Positions 1 through 5,109 of a stretch of DNA of 5,109 bases are shown piece by piece. The first letter of the stretch is position 1, and each line of letters begins with the position of its first letter. The DNA comes from Bacteroidota bacterium (lineage in GTDB: Bacteria > Bacteroidota > Kryptoniia > Kryptoniales > JAKASW01). The notes under the pieces were generated by a model, which saw only the letters and a program-made list of their open reading frames with translations, was not told the origin of the DNA and searched no databases. The stretch covers positions 1 to 5,109 of the forward strand of contig JAJYOS010000527.1 in assembly GCA_021796055.1 (NCBI GenBank), read 5' to 3'. The translations under genes were made by a program, and so were the position numbers.

Positions 1-105
1 TCCTATAATGCCGACAAGTTCTCCCTTCTCGACCGTCATGGAGACTTCGTCCACAGCTTTCAGGTCGCCGTATTTCTTAGTTATATTGTCGACTTGTATA
101 ATCAT
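1..105 (-). CDS. ABC transporter ATP-binding protein, N-terminal 35 codons (truncated by window edge)
   Basis: The reading frame starts with ATG at 105-103 and stays open to the edge. It begins MIIQVDNITKKYGDLKAVDE and continues through VEKGELVGIIG. This is the standard opening of an ABC ATPase nucleotide-binding domain: the first beta strand, an aromatic Tyr at residue 12 of the A-loop type (KKYG), and the strand leading into Walker A, whose GxxGxGK(S/T) would follow immediately outside the window. The gene lies 43 nt downstream of the membrane fusion protein gene on the same strand, so co-transcription is likely. By family knowledge it would power an efflux pump with ABC-2 type permeases encoded further left. 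No strong Shine-Dalgarno sequence is visible; only a weak GCGAGAAA lies upstream. Substrate and total length cannot be judged from this fragment. Confidence 0.9.
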   Translation of the reverse strand, partial: MIIQVDNITKKYGDLKAVDEVSMTVEKGELVGIIG

Positions 106-148
106 TATTTTGAAAAATTTCTCGCCGGGGCCGGTCGGACGACCTTGT

Positions 149-1111
149 CTACTTCGTGTAAATCGTCGCGTCGGCTGGCAAACCTGCTTTGAGGTAGCCA
201 TCCGGATTCGCTATGGCAAGTTTCACCGCGAACACAAGTTTTATCCTATCCTGCTTCGTTTCGACGTTCTTCGGCGTAAACTCCGCCGTCGGCGATATAT
301 AGATTACCTTTCCATCGAACGGGTGATCCGGCATGCCGTCGAGATAAACCTTTGCGGCATCGCCAAGCCTGACACGCGCGAGATCGGTCTCACTGACGTA
401 GACCGTCATCTTCATCGTCCGCAGATCGGACACGGTATACACCGGTGTTCCCACTGCTGCAAAGTCGCCGACCTCGAGGAGTTTCTCCAGAACGGTCCCT
501 GTGATAGGAGAAGTCAGGTAAGAATGCTCGAGGACAATCCTCGCGCCGTCGAGGCCTGCCTGGGCTTTCTGAACCTGAGCGGCGGCGGCACGAATTTCCT
601 CCGGTCGAGCATACTGTCGCAACTTGGTCAGCGTTTCCTGAGCCGACTTCAGCTGCGCGCCGGCAACTTCGTATTGTGCATTGGCAGCGTCCATCTGAGA
701 TTGCGAAACACTGTGATCGGCATACAGCTTCCTGGTCCTGTCAAAAGCGAGTTGCGCGAGATTATAGTTAGCGTGCGCCTGCTTGACACCTTCTTCACCG
801 ACTTTCAGGTCCTCACTCCGGGCTCCCTTCACAAGCAGGTCATATTGCTGCTGTGCCATGACGAGCGCGGCCCGGGCCTGATTCACCTGTTCAACAAGCG
901 ACTCATGGTCTGTCTCTGCCAGCGTATCGCCCGCCTTTACGAGCGCCCCTTCCTCGAAGTTCATCTTGACGACGCTTCCGGGGACCTGCGCCGCAATGGA
1001 GCTCTCGGTCGCCTCAACGGTACCGGTGGCGGTCACGGGCTTATTGTTCGAGTTATTGCCACAGCCCACCAGGAAAAAGCCAAAAGCGAGAAAAACTGCG
1101 AGCCTCTTCAT
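149..1111 (-). CDS. HlyD/YbhG-family periplasmic membrane fusion lipoprotein of an ABC efflux system
   Basis: This 320-residue protein is predicted to bridge an inner-membrane ABC exporter to an outer-membrane channel. Residues 1-17 form a lipoprotein signal peptide with a lipobox LVGC, making Cys17 the acylated residue. The +2 residue is Gly, so the inner-membrane retention Asp seen in AcrA-type adaptors is absent, although that rule may not hold in this phylum. Residues 27-66 form the first half of the biotinyl-lipoyl-like domain (TGTVEA, VPGSVVKMNFEEGALVKAGD). Residues 70-195 are an Ala/Gln-rich coiled-coil hairpin with two GxR/YxR-type motifs (GARSEDL near 97-102, YARPEEI near 167-173), typical of YbhG relatives. 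Residues 198-230 close the lipoyl domain (TSPITGTVLEKLLEVGD), and a beta-barrel domain with YVSETDLARVRLGD follows. The length is close to that of YbhG. The start codon lies 1 nt beyond the stop of the upstream TetR gene, and an AAGGAAG ribosome binding site sits inside the end of that gene. The stop is TAG. Family assignment is firm; the exported substrate is unknown. Confidence 0.95.
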   Translation of the reverse strand: MKRLAVFLAFGFFLVGCGNNSNNKPVTATGTVEATESSIAAQVPGSVVKMNFEEGALVKAGDTLAETDHESLVEQVNQARAALVMAQQQYDLLVKGARSEDLKVGEEGVKQAHANYNLAQLAFDRTRKLYADHSVSQSQMDAANAQYEVAGAQLKSAQETLTKLRQYARPEEIRAAAAQVQKAQAGLDGARIVLEHSYLTSPITGTVLEKLLEVGDFAAVGTPVYTVSDLRTMKMTVYVSETDLARVRLGDAAKVYLDGMPDHPFDGKVIYISPTAEFTPKNVETKQDRIKLVFAVKLAIANPDGYLKAGLPADATIYTK

Positions 1112-1112
1112 T

Positions 1113-1709
1113 TTATCTTTTTCTTCCTTTCTCGGTAAGAATACCTTCCGTGAACATTTTGAGAACCTGCTTCGGGACTTCGGACTCAGAGAGCGCGTGC
1201 TTGGTAAGAAAATCGGACTTCATCAATTCCCTGACTACGCCGACGTAAGCCGTAGTAAAAACAACCGGATCGATGTCCTTCCTGATCCAGCCGTTCTTCT
1301 GGCCCTCTATGATTATCTTCTGCCAACCCAGCGCAAGCCTATGCTGTATTATTCCATCCACTTCTTTGAATAGAGCCGGGGCGTTCAGGCGTACCTCGAT
1401 GAGAATCCTTTGCCATCGCTCGTCTATCTGCGTTCCAACGATTTGGGAGATAGCCTGCACCTTATCGACTGAAGAATCCTTAAGCGACTGGATCTTCTCG
1501 AAAGCTTCGACCAGGGTGGTCATTTTATTAAACACCACTTCCCTGAGAATCTCCTCTTTACTTGGGAACAGTTTATAGACGGTTTTCTTGCTGATTCCAA
1601 GCTCGGTCGCAATCTCATCGATGGTCACCTTCTTGAAGCCATGCTGGGCAAACTTCTCGTATGAAAGCTCGAGGACCGCCTGGCGAACGTTGTCGGGGTG
1701 TGGCACCAT
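1113..1709 (-). CDS. TetR/AcrR-family transcriptional regulator
   Basis: This is a probable local repressor of the export operon. With the ATG at 1709-1707 it has 198 residues, the normal size for TetR proteins. The N-terminal DNA-binding domain is clear: helix 1 (VRQAVLELSYEKFAQHGF), then the helix-turn-helix TIDEIATELGISKKTVYKLF and PSKEEIL. The remaining residues form the variable helical ligand-binding and dimerisation domain. The frame is also open from an ATG at 1739 and a TTG at 1745. A good GGGAGG Shine-Dalgarno lies 12 nt before the TTG, so a 210-residue form is possible. I prefer 1709 because a promoter and inverted repeat occupy 1708-1745 and place the transcript start at about 1710, and because the extra residues (METENTTLVS) are not part of the recognisable fold. 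The gene ends with TAA 1 nt before the adaptor start, so the two are probably translationally coupled. Order and content parallel CecR upstream of YbhGFSR in Escherichia coli; the ligand is unknown. Confidence 0.93.
   Translation of the reverse strand: MVPHPDNVRQAVLELSYEKFAQHGFKKVTIDEIATELGISKKTVYKLFPSKEEILREVVFNKMTTLVEAFEKIQSLKDSSVDKVQAISQIVGTQIDERWQRILIEVRLNAPALFKEVDGIIQHRLALGWQKIIIEGQKNGWIRKDIDPVVFTTAYVGVVRELMKSDFLTKHALSESEVPKQVLKMFTEGILTEKGRKR
1123..1129 (-). promoter_or_regulatory. Ribosome binding site of the membrane fusion protein gene
   Basis: AAGGAAG on the minus strand lies 11 nt before the ATG at 1111 and within the last codons of the tetR gene. With the 1-nt gap between stop and start it supports re-initiation by ribosomes finishing tetR. 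Confidence 0.6.
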
Positions 1710-1739
1710 GGAAACTAATGTAGTGTTTTCAGTTTCCAT
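1708..1739. promoter_or_regulatory. Candidate TetR operator: perfect 9-bp inverted repeat around the -10 region
   Basis: ATGGAAACT (1708-1716) and AGTTTCCAT (1731-1739) are exact inverted copies separated by 14 nt. The repeat covers most of the promoter spacer, the -10 box and the predicted transcription start, so a bound TetR dimer would block RNA polymerase. TetR regulators commonly bind palindromes in their own promoters, which makes autoregulation the natural reading. Binding itself is inferred. The total span of 32 bp is longer than the classical 15-19 bp operators and could suit a pair of dimers. Confidence 0.55.
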
Positions 1740-1745
1740 TGTCAA
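1717..1745 (-). promoter_or_regulatory. Sigma70-type promoter of the tetR-export operon
   Basis: On the minus strand a perfect TTGACA (1745-1740) is followed after exactly 17 nt by TACATT (1722-1717), which matches TATAAT at 4 of 6 positions. The predicted transcription start is about 1710-1709, at or next to the ATG at 1709. The TTG of the longest tetR reading frame coincides with the -35 box. The call rests on consensus matching only, but the spacing and the surrounding inverted repeat strengthen it. Confidence 0.6.
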
Positions 1746-1757
1746 GGGGCAAGGTTA

Positions 1758-1763
1758 CCTCCC
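1758..1763 (-). promoter_or_regulatory. Possible Shine-Dalgarno for the longer tetR form
   Basis: The minus strand reads GGGAGG here, 12 nt before the TTG at 1745 and 18 nt before the ATG at 1739. It would matter only if transcription begins upstream of the promoter at 1717-1745. It overlaps the palindrome CTCCCGGGAG. It is recorded because it is the main argument for a start upstream of 1709. Confidence 0.3.
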
Positions 1764-1768
1764 GGGAG
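1759..1768. repeat. Short perfect palindrome CTCCCGGGAG in the divergent intergenic region
   Basis: This is a ten-base self-complementary sequence without a loop, so it is more likely a DNA-level site than an RNA hairpin. A related palindrome, TCCCGCGGGA, occurs at 1813-1822. Both have TCCC and GGGA half sites, with 0 and 2 extra central bases. Either could bind a regulator of the divergent genes, or be chance in GC-rich DNA. Confidence 0.25.
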
Positions 1769-1812
1769 ATAGAGATTCGTCTTTTCCCATTTAAGACTTC
1801 GTCCTCAATGCA

Positions 1813-1822
1813 TCCCGCGGGA
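1813..1822. repeat. Short perfect palindrome TCCCGCGGGA in the divergent intergenic region
   Basis: This ten-base palindrome extends to 16 bases (1810-1825) with one mismatched pair. No T-run follows on either strand, so a terminator role is unlikely. The rest of the gap up to 1927 is AT-rich and must contain the promoter of the plus-strand gene, but I found no convincing -35/-10 pair. Confidence 0.25.
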
Positions 1823-1927
1823 CGCGTGTGAAGTTTGAGGGAGAAGATTTTACCTGATCATTGATTTTTCATTCCTCAAATATTACCCAACCATTCAAAA
1901 TCCTCCTAAATAATCGAAATCTTGCTC

Positions 1928-3372
1928 ATGAAGAAATTAATCGTCCCTCTGATTTTAGCCTTCGGCGTAGCTGCGTTCCTGCTCTATCACCATTACATAC
2001 CGGATGACGTCTTCATTCAATTCGGATATGCAAAAGGTATCTTTAACGGAAAGGGATACACCTTCGCCGGGAATAGAACATACGGGGCGACGTCGCCGCT
2101 TTAGCCGCCCCTTATCGCTGTGGCAGCGGTTTTTCTTCGCAACATAGAATTCACGGCAAGATTTCTGTCGTTTATATTTGCAGCAGCCTCGATTCTCATG
2201 ATGTTCTACACTGCGAGACTGCGGTTCGATCCACTCCCATCATTCGCTGCCGCATTTCTGCTGGCTGCCAACGGTTATTTTCTCCGCTGGTCGTTTACCG
2301 GTATGGAGACGCCCGCGGCATGTTTTCTATTATCCTCCTTGCATCCGCTGTTTACCGTGAAAACGCCGGGACCATAAGGCGCCCGTCATATTTCCTCCTG
2401 GGCTTTGCACCTTCAATCAGACCGGAATTCTATGCGTTTCTTTTCATATTGTTCGTTTACCTCATTCTTAGGCAGCGACGGGGCTTCGACTTCGCAAATG
2501 TTATTTTGGCGGTTATTCCCGTGGCGGGTTGGCTCGGTTTTGCGAAGTTGTATTATGGTACAATCGTTTCCACAACCTTCATTGTAAAAGCAGCTGAGCC
2601 TCTCTTCTCGACACAGATAGGCACACTGGTGAGCTACGCGAAATTGTTTTTATCGGGAAATCTGACGGAGATCGCAGCCATTCTGATTTCCGCCGCCTTC
2701 TATCTTATCCATAGGAAGGGACCTTTCCACAAATAGACGCACTTGAAACCGGTCAATGCAGGTATGATGGCGGAAGAAGATCTGTTGTTCGCTTTTCTTG
2801 TTGGTGCATTTTATTGTTTTTACGCGTTGAAAAACGTCACACTCATCACCGTGATGCTCTCCCCGCCGGTCATTCTCATCGCGATCGATCTTGTCAAGCG
2901 AACGGAGCAAAGGTTGGATTTGTCTAAACGAAAACGTAGCCTGGCCTTTGTTTCGCTGATGACTGCCTCAATATTTTACAACGGCACGTTCGCGGCAGTC
3001 TTCAAGAAACCCGCAATGGATAGATATTACGAAGGATTCCAGACACAGTATATGAAAATTGCCGGCATCTTGAAGAATCTCAACACCGGTAATTGTCAGG
3101 TAGCACTCACAGATGCCGGAATAATCGGTGATCTTGCCGGATGTCGAATAGATGATCTGGTTGGATTGGTCGATAAGGACAGACTTGGTTACAGAACCAA
3201 AGAAGCCCACCTTGAAGCCAAGAAGCCTGAGTTTGTGGTTCTCCACGGGGAGTTGGACCTGGATAAGATTCCCGCATCTTTCCAGGAAATCTACAATGCC
3301 ACTGTGCCCGCAATGGGCACCAGTCAGAGTCGACACTGGGACGTCAGGGTGTATCGCATAATCTGGCGGTAG
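1928..3372 (+). pseudogene. GT-C-fold membrane glycosyltransferase, broken by two TAG codons and one frameshift
   Basis: When intact this would be a polytopic inner-membrane enzyme of about 481 residues that moves a sugar from a polyprenyl-phosphate donor to a glycan, lipid or protein. The ATG at 1928 is followed by a hydrophobic helix (residues 4-21) and the family's first-loop signature: PDD at 25-27 (the acidic pair expected for catalysis), then FIQFGYAKGIFNGKGYTF and YGATSPL. Codon 59 is TAG (2102-2104), where relatives have Trp in SPLW. The same frame continues through ARFLSFIFAAAS and the conserved GMETP (2300-2314). At the T-run 2323-2326 the frame changes by -1; restoring one T gives a smooth ACFSIILLASAVY, followed by IRPEF. 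A second TAG (2734-2736) interrupts the frame, which then runs to the end with DDLVGLVDKD (3151-3180), matching the family's DLxGLxD motif near the C-terminus. No Shine-Dalgarno is evident. The exact sugar and acceptor are unknown. It could also be intact if the lesions are sequencing errors. Confidence 0.85.
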
Positions 3373-3405
3373 CAATAATATAAGCCGCAGGCCCGCGGAC
3401 GCGGC
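3373..3405 (-). terminator. Weak intrinsic terminator of the minus-strand glycosyltransferase gene
   Basis: GCCGC (3384-3388) and GCGGC (3401-3405) can pair around a 12-nt, GC-rich loop containing CCGCGG. On the minus strand the stem is followed by TTATATTATTGCT, an A/T-rich tract lacking a pure U-run. It sits between the stop of the minus-strand gene (3468) and the end of the convergent pseudogene (3372). On the plus strand the following bases are GC-rich, so it would work in the minus direction only. Confidence 0.35.
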
Positions 3406-3467
3406 GTATGCGACCGGGGAATCACGCACTGCCAATTAACGCAGAGTGGCTTGAGAAGCGGTTCGAT

Positions 3468-5109
3468 TTACTCCGGGTCTTTTCTTTCGCCGACCAGCTG
3501 AAGCAGACTCTTCGCGACTATCTCGACGTCAAGCCAGATAGACTGGTTTCTGGCGTAATAGACATAAAGCTTCTCTACTTCTTCCGGCGACAGGAGTTGA
3601 CCGCGATTCAGCTGGACGATTCCCGTGACACCGAACTTTCCGAATATCTCTTCGGTGCCCTGGGGACAGTATTCCGACCGGCCGACTACTGAAAAGGTAC
3701 CACTCAGGACGAGCGGCAGCTTCCTGAGAACGCGGCGTACAGCGGTATCTCGCTTCGACAGATAAGCCGGCGACAATATTATCATCACAGCCGCCGCGAA
3801 AAGGAAATCAAATATCCGTTTGGTTATCCTGTTCCCCGTCCTGTTTATGTTATAATCGATGTCGACAAGAGGGACATCCGCAAGACCGTCAACATAAGTC
3901 TTCCCTATGATCACGTCCATCGTATCGGGAACGAGCTTGAAATTAACTGACGGATCCTTCACGCTTGCGACGGCGCGCAATACTTCCGAATAAGAGACCT
4001 TACCGGATGCAAATACAACGTCATCGATCTTCCGCTCCCGAATGATCCTCGGAAGCTCCGGCAGCGACCCGATCACTCTGATACCCAGCAGCCGGTTCTT
4101 GTCCTGTTCAGTTTCAGAGACGACTCCGACAATGTCGTAACCCATCGATACCCTTGCGCGGATCTTCCTGATGAGTTCAACCGCACGGTCGTCCATGCCA
4201 ACCACGATAGTTCTCCTGCCGAAAAGAGGGTGCCTCTTCGTGCCGACGGAAGTGCGGAACTGGTAGGCAAGCCGCCAGCCCGGTAGGACGACAGCTATGA
4301 TGAAGCTCGCAATCAGTACTATCAGTCGGGAAAATGCAAACTCCTTGAAGAAGTAAGTGAACGACGAGAACAAGAGGAACGTGAGAAACGCGACGAACAA
4401 AGAAAGCTTCACTGAATACTTGTTCTCACCGTATAGCCCTCCACCCATTCCGAAAAGGACGAAAGCGATCCCCGGTGCAATATAAAAATATGGACGGCCG
4501 TAACTCGGTATCGAATAGATCCGGTGAGTCTTCAGCAATTCGCCCATGAACATAGCGAGAACGGCGACCGCGAAATCAAGTGCGACCGGCCAAACCTTCT
4601 CCAACGCCAGAACCAGAGAGCGTACCTGGCGGTTCACGAAAATCGCCGATCGCAGAACCAACGACAGGAGAGATTTCGTCCCGTAGCGCTTTTCAACGAA
4701 TACGCTCATCGCCCTGTAGAACTCGTACGTCTGGTTGATGTTGCTGCGCCTCGTGCTCTCCCCCTTGAAATGAATTGCCGTAGTCCTCGGTGTATAGAAG
4801 ACTTTGTAACCTGCTCGCTTGATCTTGTAGCATAGGTCGATATCTTCGCCGTACATGAAATAATCTTCATCGAATCCGCCTGCCACATCGAACATCTTTC
4901 GCGGTATGAACATAAAACTCCCGCCAATTGCGTCGACCTCGTGTTCTTCCTCCGGGTCCAGGTAGGTGAGGTTATATCTTCCAAAGAGTCGTGTGTGCGG
5001 AAACAGCCTGCTCAATCCTGAAATCTTGGTGAAGGCGACCCACGGTGTGGGGAAACCTCTTCTGCACGTCTTCTGAAGCGTCCCGTCGGCGTTCAGCACT
5101 TTACAGCTC
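3468..5109 (-). CDS. Fused GT2 glycosyltransferase / WbaP-like phosphoglycosyltransferase-type membrane protein (5' end outside window)
   Basis: The frame is open from the right edge to TAA at 3470-3468, giving 546 residues; the N-terminal part of the GT2 domain, roughly 100 residues, is missing. Counting from the GTG at 5099, residues 1-20 (LNADGTLQKTCRR) and 58-115 (GGSFMFIPRKMFDVAGGFDEDYFMYGEDIDLCYKIKR in segments) are the acceptor-side half of a rhamnosyltransferase-like GT2 domain, including the EDIDLC motif. Four membrane helices follow at about 172-190, 203-222, 229-250 and 256-275. Residues 295-415 form a Rossmann-like fold (TIVVGMDDRAVELIRKI, VVFASGKV), as between the helices and the catalytic domain of WbaP/PssY-type proteins. 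From 427, KRIFDFLFAAAVMIILSP resembles the re-entrant membrane helix with its Ser-Pro break, and 469-535 (FSVVGRSEY, GVTGIVQLNRG, LYVYYARNQSIWLDVEIV) resembles the C-terminal part of the sugar transferase domain. The usual PGPVFF, KFRSM and Asp-Glu catalytic segment between them is absent. It probably acts at the inner membrane in surface-glycan assembly. GT2 activity is plausible; phosphoglycosyltransferase activity is doubtful. Confidence 0.9.
   Translation of the reverse strand, partial: SCKVLNADGTLQKTCRRGFPTPWVAFTKISGLSRLFPHTRLFGRYNLTYLDPEEEHEVDAIGGSFMFIPRKMFDVAGGFDEDYFMYGEDIDLCYKIKRAGYKVFYTPRTTAIHFKGESTRRSNINQTYEFYRAMSVFVEKRYGTKSLLSLVLRSAIFVNRQVRSLVLALEKVWPVALDFAVAVLAMFMGELLKTHRIYSIPSYGRPYFYIAPGIAFVLFGMGGGLYGENKYSVKLSLFVAFLTFLLFSSFTYFFKEFAFSRLIVLIASFIIAVVLPGWRLAYQFRTSVGTKRHPLFGRRTIVVGMDDRAVELIRKIRARVSMGYDIVGVVSETEQDKNRLLGIRVIGSLPELPRIIRERKIDDVVFASGKVSYSEVLRAVASVKDPSVNFKLVPDTMDVIIGKTYVDGLADVPLVDIDYNINRTGNRITKRIFDFLFAAAVMIILSPAYLSKRDTAVRRVLRKLPLVLSGTFSVVGRSEYCPQGTEEIFGKFGVTGIVQLNRGQLLSPEEVEKLYVYYARNQSIWLDVEIVAKSLLQLVGERKDPE

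Noticed and set aside
106..148. Possible attenuator between the adaptor and ATPase genes (GGTCGTCCGACC followed downstream by TTTTT on the minus strand)
   Set aside because: The stem has a 2-nt loop and is separated from the T-run by other GC sequence, so no stable terminator hairpin forms as written.
8..1138. A 376-codon plus-strand open frame antisense to the membrane fusion protein
   Set aside because: It is Arg/Leu/His-rich without any recognisable domain and mirrors the adaptor gene on the opposite strand, whose product is clearly assigned. Long antisense frames are common opposite Ala-rich coiled-coil genes.
1871..1905. AGGAGG with nearby ATG codons on the minus strand upstream of tetR
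   Set aside because: The frames that follow stop after only a few codons, so it is not a convincing small gene or leader peptide.
1922..2736. Separate small membrane-protein genes in the pieces at 1922-2104, 2120-2377, 2320-2736 and 2743-3372
   Set aside because: Consecutive pieces share the same frame across single stops, or join at one T-run. Together they reproduce GT-C motifs in the right order, so they are fragments of one gene.
2968..3435. A 155-codon minus-strand open frame antisense to the end of the GT-C pseudogene
   Set aside because: The plus-strand translation matches GT-C C-terminal motifs. The minus-strand product shows no domain, signal or ribosome binding site.
3408..3692. 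A 94-codon plus-strand open frame after the pseudogene
   Set aside because: Most of it lies antisense to the conserved end of the sugar-transferase-like domain, and it has no supporting signal.

Overview
The window looks like a chromosomal segment of a diderm (Gram-negative-type) bacterium of medium GC. The evidence is a periplasmic adaptor lipoprotein, an export ABC system with its TetR regulator, and undecaprenyl-linked glycan genes. The taxon cannot be fixed from the sequence; a Bacteroidota/Chlorobi/Ignavibacteria-like relative is only a guess. Nothing seen indicates a phage, plasmid, insertion sequence, CRISPR array, rRNA or tRNA.

Left part (1-1745, minus strand, read right to left): a compact operon of a TetR-family regulator, a HlyD/YbhG-type membrane fusion lipoprotein starting 1 nt after the regulator's stop, and the first 35 codons of an ABC ATPase cut by the window edge. 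This gene order matches the cecR-ybhGFSR drug/cation export arrangement of enterobacteria, so ABC-2 permease genes are expected just beyond position 1. The regulator carries a near-consensus sigma70-type promoter (TTGACA, 17 nt, TACATT) enclosed by a perfect 9-bp inverted repeat. That is a good candidate for its own operator, and it predicts a transcript starting at or next to the third possible start codon.

Middle (1746-3467): a divergent intergenic region of about 180 bp with two short GC-rich palindromes, then a plus-strand GT-C-fold membrane glycosyltransferase gene broken by two in-frame TAG codons and one frameshift. The first TAG falls exactly where the family has the Trp of its SPLW motif, and the frameshift is explained by loss of one T from a T-run. 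Outside these lesions the protein is well preserved, so the damage is recent or comes from sequencing error.

Right part (3468-5109, minus strand): a large gene whose 5' end is outside the window, converging on the pseudogene. It encodes the second half of a GT2 glycosyltransferase domain, four membrane helices, a Rossmann-like domain and a C-terminal domain of the polyprenyl-phosphate phosphoglycosyltransferase type. That last domain lacks the stretch that normally holds the catalytic centre. Together with the GT-C pseudogene this suggests a surface-glycan locus with reduced or repurposed enzymes, unrelated in function to the export operon on the left.
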